Assembly: GCA_041906465.1 (NCBI GenBank)
Contig: JAYRJE010000001.1
Location: 186,001 to 250,000 of the forward strand
DNA from: Didemnitutus sp041906465
GTDB taxonomy: Bacteria > Verrucomicrobiota > Verrucomicrobiia > Opitutales > Opitutaceae
Length of the DNA stretch: 64,000 nt
Direction of reading: 5' to 3'
A program made the translations under genes and the position numbers. Below are positions 37,235 to 44,550 of this stretch, piece by piece (the stretch's first letter is position 1; every line of letters begins with the position of its first letter). Under the pieces are notes generated by a model. That model ran no database searches and was not told where the DNA came from. It worked only from the letters and a program-made list of their open reading frames with translations.

Positions 37235-37498
37235 CTAGTCCTCGTCATTGAATCCCGAGCGAGCTTGTCCTGGTGCGCGCCGAGGACGTCCGTCCCGGTT
37301 AAAATTGTGGTTCTCCGCGAAGTTTGCGCCTTCACCGGTGCTTCTCAGTTCTTCCGCCAGCATCTCTGCCTCCTCCCCCGTCAGGGTTAGTTGCTCGGCA
37401 CCGCTAAACTGCACGACCAACGTTGGTCCGTGCGCTTCGACGTGAACAATCGCGTCTAAATTGACGCCGCGAGTCTGGGAGAGAAAAAACATTTTCAT
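37235..37498 (-). CDS. Small unknown protein, island gene 2
   Basis: An 87-residue soluble protein with alternating hydrophobic strands (LDAIVHVEAHGPTLVVQF) and the shared LTLTGEEAEMLAEEL helix, then a polar Gly/Arg/Asn tail. It is on the same strand as the toxin-antitoxin-chaperone genes, 155 bases further downstream. It may belong to the same mobile unit, but no functional link is shown. Confidence 0.5.
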   Translation of the reverse strand: MKMFFLSQTRGVNLDAIVHVEAHGPTLVVQFSGAEQLTLTGEEAEMLAEELRSTGEGANFAENHNFNRDGRPRRAPGQARSGFNDED

Positions 37499-37653
37499 GC
37501 CACATTGATAGCATACGGGCCCTCTCTAGCCAAGCTCACCGCAGCACACCGTTCGACAGAGGGGGGCGCCAGACCGCTTGCTGTGCGTAACACGTCGCAG
37601 CTCGGAGACCGTAGCAAGAAGCTCCAACCCGCAAGACTTCCCTTCTGCCAGCG
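37499..37653. other. Gap between the chaperone gene and the small island genes
   Basis: This 155-base AT-mixed stretch holds no convincing gene; a short minus-strand reading frame over it has no support. A GGGCCC word and a short G tract are present but no clear terminator or promoter was seen. Confidence 0.4.
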
Positions 37654-38106
37654 CTATTGGTCGCGTGCCGGCGCGACCGTAGCTCGCTTTTCCTTTTCAG
37701 GCGATTCCTTGATCTGCTGGTCCGCAAACGAAACCGACGGTAAAAGAAATACCCCGTGCTTCCCTCGCGCCGTTAGATTCGCGACGGTTTCTCTGGCGGC
37801 GCCAAAGAGAATTGTGGGACAGGTTACCGCAACCAAGCGAAGATGCTGAGCTTCGTCGGGAGCCGAAAGCACCGTAAACACCCCTTCTATTTTCACGGAA
37901 CCGGAATATTGAATGGGCTGATTGCTCGGCGATTTGAACCGAACCATAAGCTCGACAAGCCACTGGCTCTTGTCGTCCTCATTTCGGCCATAATTGATTT
38001 CCGTTGAAACGTTAACCGCTTCCTCAAATGGGCCAAGGCCGCTGTTAGGTTTCAGTTCAACCTCCCCCACGAACAACGCGTTAAGCTGCAGCGGCGAGTT
38101 CTTCAT
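37654..38106 (-). CDS. SecB-like chaperone of a toxin-antitoxin-chaperone system
   Basis: A 150-residue protein with the SecB fold signature. Seen: beta-rich N-terminal half (LFVGEVELKP, NVSTEINYG, QWLVELMVRFKS, YSGSVKIEGVFTV) and the very diagnostic segment TCPTILFGAARETVANLTAR followed by FLLPSVSF, equivalent to CPNILFPYARE...LAPVNF in SecB. Genome-typical SecB is an export chaperone, but here the gene overlaps the antitoxin gene by 26 bases at the end of a toxin-antitoxin pair. That order is the TAC layout, in which the chaperone stabilises the antitoxin. The charged tail (KESPEKEKRATVAPARDQ) replaces the usual acidic SecB tail. Confidence 0.85.
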   Translation of the reverse strand: MKNSPLQLNALFVGEVELKPNSGLGPFEEAVNVSTEINYGRNEDDKSQWLVELMVRFKSPSNQPIQYSGSVKIEGVFTVLSAPDEAQHLRLVAVTCPTILFGAARETVANLTARGKHGVFLLPSVSFADQQIKESPEKEKRATVAPARDQ

Positions 38107-38524
38107 AAGACGCCATGGCGACTGCGGGGACCTTGATCGACACGTAAGCGTGCTCCGCGGGAAGTGGTTTAGCCGCTACAGGGGTGACGGATTTTGGAGT
38201 CACCACAGGAAGCGCGTAGTCGCGCCAATGCGATTGAGCACCCTCGGGCTGTAGGTGAAAGCGCAGTTCGGAACTCAGCGCGCGCGCAACTCGAACCATG
38301 GTTCGCAGCGTGAAATTGTTACTTCCTCCGATAAGCTTAGAAACGTATGCGGGAGCCACGTCGAGGCGCCGAGCGAGTTCGGTCTTCGAAACATTCAGCG
38401 ACTTCATGCGCTGAACGACCTCGGTCGTGTAATCGAGAATCGCAAGTTCCTCAGAATACACCTCGGTCGGGGCAGTTCCCTTAAGAATTTGCTCCGGGGT
38501 TCGGTCATTCGTGTTCGGTTTCAT
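38081..38524 (-). CDS. HigA-type XRE antitoxin (chaperone-dependent)
   Basis: A 147-residue protein with a helix-turn-helix of the Cro/C1 type at about residues 35-90 (SKTELARRLDVAPAYVSKLI, then NFTLRTMVRVARALSSELRF). An N-terminal arm of about 30 residues precedes it. After the DNA-binding domain is a 50-residue tail, Pro/Val-rich then hydrophobic (HAYVSIKVPAVAMASYEELA), with the place and character of the chaperone-addiction (ChAD) extension of TAC antitoxins. It overlaps the toxin gene by 20 bases and the SecB-like gene by 26. It should repress its own operon and bind the toxin. Confidence 0.85.
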   Translation of the reverse strand: MKPNTNDRTPEQILKGTAPTEVYSEELAILDYTTEVVQRMKSLNVSKTELARRLDVAPAYVSKLIGGSNNFTLRTMVRVARALSSELRFHLQPEGAQSHWRDYALPVVTPKSVTPVAAKPLPAEHAYVSIKVPAVAMASYEELAAAA

Positions 38525-38942
38525 GAATTAAAGTCCCTGCTTTTTTAGCTGCTTCGTATCTTCGTTTCCAGTCGTGCGCCGTTTCGAGTTCCTCGGCGCG
38601 GGTCCGCCGCGTCTTCTTTATGGCACCATGCGTGCAAATGATTAGCCTGCTGTCATCGTAGAAGCAGAAAAGCCTAACTCCACCTGCCGACTTAAACTCG
38701 AAAAGTTGATCTGTTCCTGTGAGATGTTTGAACTTTGTCTCGATTGGTGGTGGCACGTTTCGTGCCGAAAACTCCAGAAGTGCCGAAAGCCGCTCCAGAG
38801 TGTCAGGATTGATGTCGCCGCAATCCGCGATGAAGTCCAAGACTGGGCACGAGAGAGAGCCGTCATACCGCCTCTCTCCGACAGCCAAAATACGATACTT
38901 GTAATGTGCTTCGCCACGGATCGGTTTGGTGATTAACGGCAC
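38505..38942 (-). CDS. HigB/RelE-superfamily toxin (Gp49-like)
   Basis: A 145-residue protein whose C-terminal half matches HigB-like (Gp49) mRNA interferases: DQLFEFKSAGGVRLFCFYDD, then LIICTHGAIKKTRRTRAEEL and EDLARRW-type helix ending ETAHDWKRRYEAAKK. The basic cluster KKTRRTR and the strand-turn FEFKS...RLFCFY are typical of ribosome-dependent RNA cleavage toxins. The start is GTG 38942 with AAAGG six bases upstream. It is the first gene of toxin-antitoxin-chaperone order, which is that of HigBA modules. Confidence 0.83.
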   Translation of the reverse strand: MPLITKPIRGEAHYKYRILAVGERRYDGSLSCPVLDFIADCGDINPDTLERLSALLEFSARNVPPPIETKFKHLTGTDQLFEFKSAGGVRLFCFYDDSRLIICTHGAIKKTRRTRAEELETAHDWKRRYEAAKKAGTLIHETEHE

Positions 38943-38944
38943 AA

Positions 38945-38960
38945 TTAACCTTTAAGTTAA
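38945..38960. promoter_or_regulatory. Palindromic operator of the toxin-antitoxin-chaperone operon
   Basis: On the minus strand TTAAC TTAAAG GTTAA: five-base perfect arms around a six-base centre, only two bases from the toxin GTG. It includes the AAAGG Shine-Dalgarno. Its place and symmetry suit binding by the HTH antitoxin dimer; a bound repressor could also block ribosome access. Confidence 0.55.
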
Positions 38961-39130
38961 ATCACACAAGTGCGAAGTCGCTGCGCGGATTCACGCCCAA
39001 GTAAGCAAAATTCCTAAATCTCTTTGCCCAAAGAGCAAGGGGATGCGGCGAAGTGCTGCTACTACGTGTCATGCAAACGGCCCGTGTTTAAAACATGAGT
39101 CTCGAGAGCACGTCGCTCAAGACAGATTGC
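38961..39130. other. Non-coding stretch upstream of the toxin operon
   Basis: The region between the toxin operator and the tRNA-Glu terminator holds no credible gene. It should contain the toxin operon promoter; AT-rich words (GATTTAACTT) lie just upstream of the operator but no clear -35/-10 pair can be claimed. Confidence 0.4.
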
Positions 39131-39158
39131 CAAAAAGAAACCGCCCATGCTTGGGCGG
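39131..39158 (-). terminator. Rho-independent terminator after tRNA-Glu
   Basis: Minus-strand stem CCGCCC, loop AAGCAT, GGGCGG then TTTCTTTTT. It lies about 75 bases downstream of the tRNA-Glu 3' end, in the same direction. It marks the right edge of the accessory segment. A run of nine G follows at 39169-39177 on the plus strand. Confidence 0.75.
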
Positions 39159-39232
39159 CTACATCTGAGGGGGGGGGAACGTGTGATTTCCGTGTGAACC
39201 GGTCGACAGCGCGCCGTTCTCCGAGTAAAAAG

Positions 39233-39307
39233 TGGCGCCCTCACGGGGAATCGAACCCCGGTTTGGGCCTTGAGAGGGCCCCGTCCTAGCCGCTAGACGA
39301 TGAGGGC
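39233..39307 (-). tRNA. tRNA-Glu (anticodon CTC)
   Basis: Minus-strand cloverleaf: acceptor GCCCTCA/TGAGGGC, D-arm GTCTAGCGGCTAGGAC, anticodon stem GGGCC/GGCCC with loop CTCTCAA (anticodon CTC, reads GAG), T-arm GGGGTTCGATTCCCC, discriminator G and encoded CCA. The accessory segment with the TAC module begins just downstream of its 3' end, a common integration position. Confidence 0.95.
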
Positions 39308-39370
39308 AAAACTGCGAGAGGGCCGAACTAAGCGGACCGCGCGCGCAGTCGTCAAGTGTTCAGATTCGGC

Positions 39371-39787
39371 TCAGCCGAGGATCTCTTCGGCCTTGAAGAA
39401 GCGCGCGATCTCGATGCGGCCGTTCTCCTCGGAGTCGGACGCATGGACGACGTTCTTCATCATCTCCGTGCCGAAATCGCCTCGAATCGTGCCCTTAGGG
39501 GCCTTGCGCGAATCGGTCGGCCCGAGCAGGTCGCGCACACGAGCGACGATATTATCGCCCTTCAACGCCATCACGAGGACCGGACGGGAGCTCATGAAAC
39601 CCTCGATCTCCGGATAAAATGGCTTGTCCGCCACATGCGCGTAGTGCTCGCGCAGCTGAGCCGACGTCAGGCGCGTGAGCTTGGCGCCGATAACCTCGAA
39701 GCCCGCCGCCTCGAAACGCTGCAGCACGGTGCCCACGAGGCGCTTTTCCATGCAATCCGGCTTAAAGATGATGAGTGTCTTCTGCAT
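39371..39787 (-). CDS. ndk: Nucleoside diphosphate kinase
   Basis: Transfers the gamma phosphate of ATP to NDPs through a phosphohistidine. The 138-residue protein starts MQKTLIIFKPDCMEKRLVG and has the active-site histidine in NVVHASDS (His115) and the GTIRGDFG loop. The family length and N terminus favour ATG 39787. However a GGGAG lies four bases before an in-frame ATG at 39805, which would add six residues (MVSTFY); the true start is uncertain between the two. Confidence 0.95.
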   Translation of the reverse strand: MQKTLIIFKPDCMEKRLVGTVLQRFEAAGFEVIGAKLTRLTSAQLREHYAHVADKPFYPEIEGFMSSRPVLVMALKGDNIVARVRDLLGPTDSRKAPKGTIRGDFGTEMMKNVVHASDSEENGRIEIARFFKAEEILG

Positions 39788-39874
39788 ATAAAAGGTCGAC
39801 ACCATACATCTCCCGGGGTGCTTGGGAAGCCCCGATTTTTCAAGTCCACCGCGATCGGCCGCACCTCAGCGCGC

Positions 39875-41680
39875 CTATAGCTCGCGTTCAAATCGCAGCT
39901 CGCCCCAAAAGCCCCAGTCGAAACTCATCGAGCCACCGCTCTCGACCCTGAACTCCACCGCTTCCACGCCCTCCGGAATTTCCAAGAGAAAGTCCTGCGC
40001 CCCACGGTCGCCCGGCACCTGCGCGGGCGTCAACCACCGCTCCATCGCGGCCTCGCCCTTGCGGCCGCCCTCCCGCAACCACGCGATGCTGAACCGGCCC
40101 CCGTCCGTCGTGCGGCCCGGATGCCGATAGGCGTCTGGATAAAATCCGAAAATCCCCCCCACCCGGCGAGCCCCCGCCGGCACGCGAGCCACCAGCCGCG
40201 CCGGCGCATGCGTGGCCATTCGTCCTTCGCCGATCTCGCTGACACCGCCGAACGCTTCCGCGACCGCAAGATTCTGCATGGTGATCGGCTGGGCCCCCGG
40301 ACGCCGCATCACGCGCCGCTGCATGCGCTCATTTCGGAGATGGATCTCTCCCTCCGCTCCCACCCAGCCGAGGCGAAACCGATCCTGCAGAAGCGCGCGC
40401 AACGCCTCCGAGCGCTCTCCCTCCGCCACGACCAGCACCGTCGCTTCCTGACGACGAACCACGTCGAACCACCGCTGCTGCCAGCTCCAGTCGCTCCGAT
40501 CCGACACCGCAAAAGAGGTCACCGATCGCAGTCCGCTCTCCACCAGTCCGCTCGACGCCTCGCCCCACAGCGCCACGCGATCGCCCGGCTCCGTCAAGGT
40601 CCGCAATGCGCTCGCGAGCTCCGCGCGCGGCCGACGCCAGTGCTCCCCCAGTTTCCCCACCATGCTCGGTGCGCCGTAGATAGCCGCGATCGCCCCCCCC
40701 ACCAAAGCCACGACCAACGCCGCGTGTGTCGCCTTCACGCCGCGCCCCGAACGTCTCCACGCTTCCACTCCCCCCAACGTCGCACCGACCATTCCACCTA
40801 CTGCCGCCAGCCCGCCCCACCAGGCGGCCGGCGTCCCCGTCCCCGCCGACCCCGTCACGTAACCCTCCCAAAATTCCCGCCAACACCCTGTGCCCCACAC
40901 GAGCGCCACCGTCACCGCCATACCGTAGCTCGCCGCGCCTGCCAGCCAGCATGCGCGTCGACCGCCTCGACACCAAAGTGCGCCGACAATCACGCAACCA
41001 ACCGCCCACCACGCCGCCTCGCGGTGCACCCAAGGCATCGCGCTGACGATCAATCCCGCCACCGCGCCAGGAAAATCCGGTCCCTCGCCGTGCGGGGTAT
41101 CGTCTCGCCCAAGCACGAGAGCCGCGACTGCCGTCAACGCCAGCAGCAAATGGAGCGACACCAGCCCAGCCCACCGCTCGCTCCACGGCCCAGCCAAAAA
41201 AAGCGCCAGCACGCCACCCACCCAAGCCGCGACACCCGCATCGTAGCGCCGCCGCAGAATCGCCAGCATGCCCCCCAACGTCGCCCAGTCGCAGAGCAGC
41301 GCGACGAGTCGGCCGTTGAAATAGTCCTGAGGCACGCCGAGCCAGTGCGTCGGCAACAGCAACGCCGACGTCAGTGGCCCCGCCCCCTCGAAAACAAACG
41401 CCCGAAACGCGCGTCCCGACTCCGTCAATCCCAACGCTCCCAGCACCACCCGCGCCTCTTCCTCGTGCACCCCGCGCGCCATGAACAGCTCCGGCCAGCG
41501 CCCGGCCAACACCACCCCCGCGAGCACCAGCCACGTGACCGAATCGAACGCGCTCCGGTCCGCCACGCGTCGCGCGCCGAGCGCACGACAGCGCACGACC
41601 CACCCCAGCAACGCAGCCACAATCCCGCCCCAATAGAGCGCCGGGTGCGCATCCAGCCACTGAAAGATCCCGCGCATCAT
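39875..41680 (-). CDS. Large multi-pass membrane protein with C-terminal beta domain
   Basis: A 601-residue protein. The first 370 residues hold about nine hydrophobic helices (for example YWGGIVAALLGWVV, VTWLVLAGVVLAG, LLALTAVAALVLG, AALVVALVGGAIAAIYGA), a design like GT-C glycosyltransferases or lipid A/teichoic acid-type membrane enzymes. The C-terminal region is soluble and beta-rich (EAVEFRVESGGSMSFDWGFW). No diagnostic catalytic motif is certain. It overlaps the GT87-like gene by four bases (ATGA), so the two are coupled and may act on the same surface glycan or lipid. Confidence 0.55.
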   Translation of the reverse strand: MMRGIFQWLDAHPALYWGGIVAALLGWVVRCRALGARRVADRSAFDSVTWLVLAGVVLAGRWPELFMARGVHEEEARVVLGALGLTESGRAFRAFVFEGAGPLTSALLLPTHWLGVPQDYFNGRLVALLCDWATLGGMLAILRRRYDAGVAAWVGGVLALFLAGPWSERWAGLVSLHLLLALTAVAALVLGRDDTPHGEGPDFPGAVAGLIVSAMPWVHREAAWWAVGCVIVGALWCRGGRRACWLAGAASYGMAVTVALVWGTGCWREFWEGYVTGSAGTGTPAAWWGGLAAVGGMVGATLGGVEAWRRSGRGVKATHAALVVALVGGAIAAIYGAPSMVGKLGEHWRRPRAELASALRTLTEPGDRVALWGEASSGLVESGLRSVTSFAVSDRSDWSWQQRWFDVVRRQEATVLVVAEGERSEALRALLQDRFRLGWVGAEGEIHLRNERMQRRVMRRPGAQPITMQNLAVAEAFGGVSEIGEGRMATHAPARLVARVPAGARRVGGIFGFYPDAYRHPGRTTDGGRFSIAWLREGGRKGEAAMERWLTPAQVPGDRGAQDFLLEIPEGVEAVEFRVESGGSMSFDWGFWGELRFEREL

Positions 41681-42891
41681 GCGGCCGTCCTCCGCACCTC
41701 GCGCCGCCGTGCCCAATCTCTCAGCCATGCCGGCGCCGTCTGCACCAGCAGCCACACCAGCGCCCCAAACAAAACCCAGTGCGTCGCCTGCCCGACCCAA
41801 AAATCGAGGCCACGCGCCGCACGCGGGTCCGCGCCTGGCTTTTCCCACGCCGGCAACCACAAGGCCAGATAAACGCCCGCCACCGCGATCCGCGCCGGCC
41901 ACTGCCAGCGCCCCCCCTTTTCTCCCGCCCATTCGAGCAACTGCGGCACCGCCAGCAGCAGAAACACCAGCTTGTAGGCAAAGTTGGTGCCGATCAGAAA
42001 TGTCCCCACGAAACACGCCGCACCGATGCGGAAGCCGCGCATGCCCGCATCGTCGGGCCCGGCGGCGTCGGCTTCACTGCGCCACCAACTACGCAGCGCA
42101 AACACGCTCCAGCCGACGGCCATCGCCAGTCCGACCCACGACACGACTCGCACCCACTCCGACTGATCGGCCGCCAGCCGCAGCGACACCACATCACGCC
42201 CAAATGACAGCCAAACGCCGCGCGGAGTCGTCGCGATGATCTGCCGCAAGTCGTCGTAGTAGAACGCCGCGTAGAAAACCGCGAAAGCCAGCGACCAGCC
42301 CGCCCAGCGCAAGGCCGCGCGACGCTCGAACCCGAGCAACACCGCCAGCGCCGCGAACGGAAACAACTTCAACGCAAACGCGAACAGCACGAGCACGAAG
42401 CTCAACGCATTCCGCGGCGCCGCCACGGCGAGCGCCAGCACCGCGAAAACCACCAGGTCGGTGTTGCCGCGCTCATAGCCGAGCATCATCGCGGGCGAAA
42501 ACACCGCCGCCAGCAGCACGCCAACCCGCACGTTCGACATCGGCGGCAGCGCCCCAAACAACGTGCCGAAAAACAACGCGAGCACCACGGCCGCGAGCCA
42601 GACGGTGTCCGTCTCATCGATCGGAAGCGCATACGCCGCCTGCCACAATCGCGGATAGTTCACGAGCCGCTGAATGAAATCGTGCGGGTTCTGATACATC
42701 GGATCGAACCCCTCGCGATGCGACTGGGCGCCCGCCGTCACGACTCGCAGATCCATGAAACTCACCATGCCCGCAGGCACGCGCCAGAGGTCCCAGGTGC
42801 GCGACACTCCGAGCGTCATCATCAGTGCGCCGATCGCCACGATCCCGGCCAGCAAACCGACGAGCAGATTGAGCTTGGAGCGAAACACCAT
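41677..42891 (-). CDS. GT87-like (DUF2029) membrane glycosyltransferase
   Basis: A 404-residue polytopic protein with about ten helices. The segment GYERGNTDLVVFAVLALAVA and, 25 residues on, FAFALKLFPFAALAVLLGFE form the GN...K..P signature of GT87 polyprenol-phosphate-mannose-dependent transferases. Near the N terminus MYQNPHDFIQRLVNYPRLW is also typical. It probably adds a sugar from a lipid carrier on the outer face of the inner membrane. The stop overlaps the next gene start (ATGA). Confidence 0.72.
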   Translation of the reverse strand: MVFRSKLNLLVGLLAGIVAIGALMMTLGVSRTWDLWRVPAGMVSFMDLRVVTAGAQSHREGFDPMYQNPHDFIQRLVNYPRLWQAAYALPIDETDTVWLAAVVLALFFGTLFGALPPMSNVRVGVLLAAVFSPAMMLGYERGNTDLVVFAVLALAVAAPRNALSFVLVLFAFALKLFPFAALAVLLGFERRAALRWAGWSLAFAVFYAAFYYDDLRQIIATTPRGVWLSFGRDVVSLRLAADQSEWVRVVSWVGLAMAVGWSVFALRSWWRSEADAAGPDDAGMRGFRIGAACFVGTFLIGTNFAYKLVFLLLAVPQLLEWAGEKGGRWQWPARIAVAGVYLALWLPAWEKPGADPRAARGLDFWVGQATHWVLFGALVWLLVQTAPAWLRDWARRREVRRTAA

Positions 42892-42954
42892 GACGCGAAT
42901 CGCTTATCTCCAGCGCCGCCTTCGGCACTGGCAAGGGCCGATTTGCCGCCGCCT

Positions 42955-44400
42955 TCAGCGCGCTTGAGCGCGGATCGATTGCAGGGCCGCCAGCGCAGCA
43001 CTCCGCGCCTGGCCGTGATCCACGATCGGCCGCGGATAGTCTTTCCCCACCACGACGCCCGCTGCACTCAACGCCAGCGGCGGCGCCTCCCACGGCGCAT
43101 GAATGAACTCCGCCGGCACGCGCGCGAGCTCCGGCACCCAGCGCCGCACGTAGTCGCCCTCCGGATCGAACTTCGCGCCCTGCAGGATCGGATTGAAGAT
43201 GCGAAAATACGGCGCCGCATCCGCGCCGCACCCCGCCGTCCATTGCCAGCCCAGCGTGTTCGCCGCGAGATCGGCGTCGACTAGCGTGTCCCAAAACCAC
43301 GCCGCACCTTCCTGCCAGGAAATACGCAGGTGCTTCACGAGAAATGACGCCACGATCATCCGCACGCGGTTGTGCATCCAGCCCGTGGCCCAGAGCTGCC
43401 GCATGCCGGCGTCGACGATTGGATATCCCGTCCGCCCGCGCTGCCACGCGCGCAACTGCGCCGCGTCCACGCGCCACGGAAACCGCGCGAACTCCTCGCG
43501 CAACGGCGTCTCCGGCGTGCGTGGAAAATGAAACACCAGGTGATACGCAAACTCCCGCCAGCCCACTTCGCTGAGGAAAATCTGCGCGCCGGGGTTGGGC
43601 GGAAACACGCCGGAGCCCTTGCTGCTCGCCCGCACCGCACTCCAGATCTGCCGCGGGCTGATCTCACCGAAATGCAAATGGGGCGACAGCGCCGACGTTC
43701 CCGCGCGATCCGGCAAGTTGCGCTCGTCCGCGTAGCGCTCCATCGCGCTCGCCACGAACTGCCGCAGTCGTCTCAGCGCCCCTTCCTCGCCGGGTTGCCA
43801 CGCCGCACGAAAGCCCGCGTCCCACGGAATCGTCGGCAACAATCCCAGCTCCTCGATCGCCAGCGAGCGCGTCACCTCCGCAGACACTGCCAATTTTCCC
43901 GCGGGCAACCGCACCGGTTCCGCGACCTCGAGCGTCAAACAATGCCGCCAGAACGGCGTGAACACCTGAAACGGTCCGCCGCTCTTGTTCTTCACCACAT
44001 GCGGCTCGAACAGCACCGACGCCGCAAAACTCTTCGCCTCCACGCCGGCCGCGCTCAGTTCCTGTTTGATCACCGCATCGCGGGCGACCGCCGCCGGCTC
44101 ATAACGTCGGTTCCAATAAACCGCGTCCGCTCCGGTCTGCTTCACCAACTCCCGGAGCACCGCACCGCTCTCGCCGTGCGCCAGCACCAGCCGCGCGCCT
44201 CGCCCCCGCAACGTCGCGTCCAGCGCCGCCAGCGAGTGATGCAACCACCAACGCGACGCCGCACCCATCGGCCAGCGTCCTTCGCCCGCGTCGTCGAGGA
44301 CGTAGACGGGCAGCACCGCACCGCGCTGCGCGGCCGCGAGCAGCGCCGGGTTGTCCTGCAACCGCAGATCCTGACGAAACCAGACAATCGTGAGAGCCAC
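42955..44400 (-). CDS. phrB: Deoxyribodipyrimidine photolyase (class I, CPD)
   Basis: Light-driven repair of UV pyrimidine dimers using FADH and an antenna cofactor. The 481-residue protein has the photolyase N terminus (TIVWFRQDLRLQDNPALL), the FAD region (GEISPRQIW, WREFAYHLVFHFP) and the C-terminal signature TGYPIVDAGMRQLWATGWMH then LADFLVKHLRISWQ-type and NTLGWQWTAGCGADAAPYFR. The GTG at 44400 gives the normal family start; an in-frame ATG at 44466 would add 22 residues and is less likely. Confidence 0.93.
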   Translation of the reverse strand: MALTIVWFRQDLRLQDNPALLAAAQRGAVLPVYVLDDAGEGRWPMGAASRWWLHHSLAALDATLRGRGARLVLAHGESGAVLRELVKQTGADAVYWNRRYEPAAVARDAVIKQELSAAGVEAKSFAASVLFEPHVVKNKSGGPFQVFTPFWRHCLTLEVAEPVRLPAGKLAVSAEVTRSLAIEELGLLPTIPWDAGFRAAWQPGEEGALRRLRQFVASAMERYADERNLPDRAGTSALSPHLHFGEISPRQIWSAVRASSKGSGVFPPNPGAQIFLSEVGWREFAYHLVFHFPRTPETPLREEFARFPWRVDAAQLRAWQRGRTGYPIVDAGMRQLWATGWMHNRVRMIVASFLVKHLRISWQEGAAWFWDTLVDADLAANTLGWQWTAGCGADAAPYFRIFNPILQGAKFDPEGDYVRRWVPELARVPAEFIHAPWEAPPLALSAAGVVVGKDYPRPIVDHGQARSAALAALQSIRAQAR

Positions 44401-44550
44401 GCCCGCACCGCTACCACGACGCTTCGGCGAGTAAAGGCATCGCCACAAAAAATTCCCCGGTTGCATCCAAACCCACCTCAGGCACCGTAACTTTCACTTC
44501 GCGCGCTCGAGCCTGCCGCTTTCACGCACGCCAGCGCCGCCTCCTACCCT

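Noticed and set aside
39169..39177. Run of nine G near the tRNA-Glu terminator
   Set aside because: Could be a real homopolymer or a sequencing artefact; nothing else supports a function.
36060..39232. Search for a direct repeat of the tRNA-Glu 3' end (att site) at the far edge of the accessory segment
   Set aside because: No copy of the GGTTCGATTCCCC-type sequence was seen near 36070 or 36920-37012, and no integrase gene is present.
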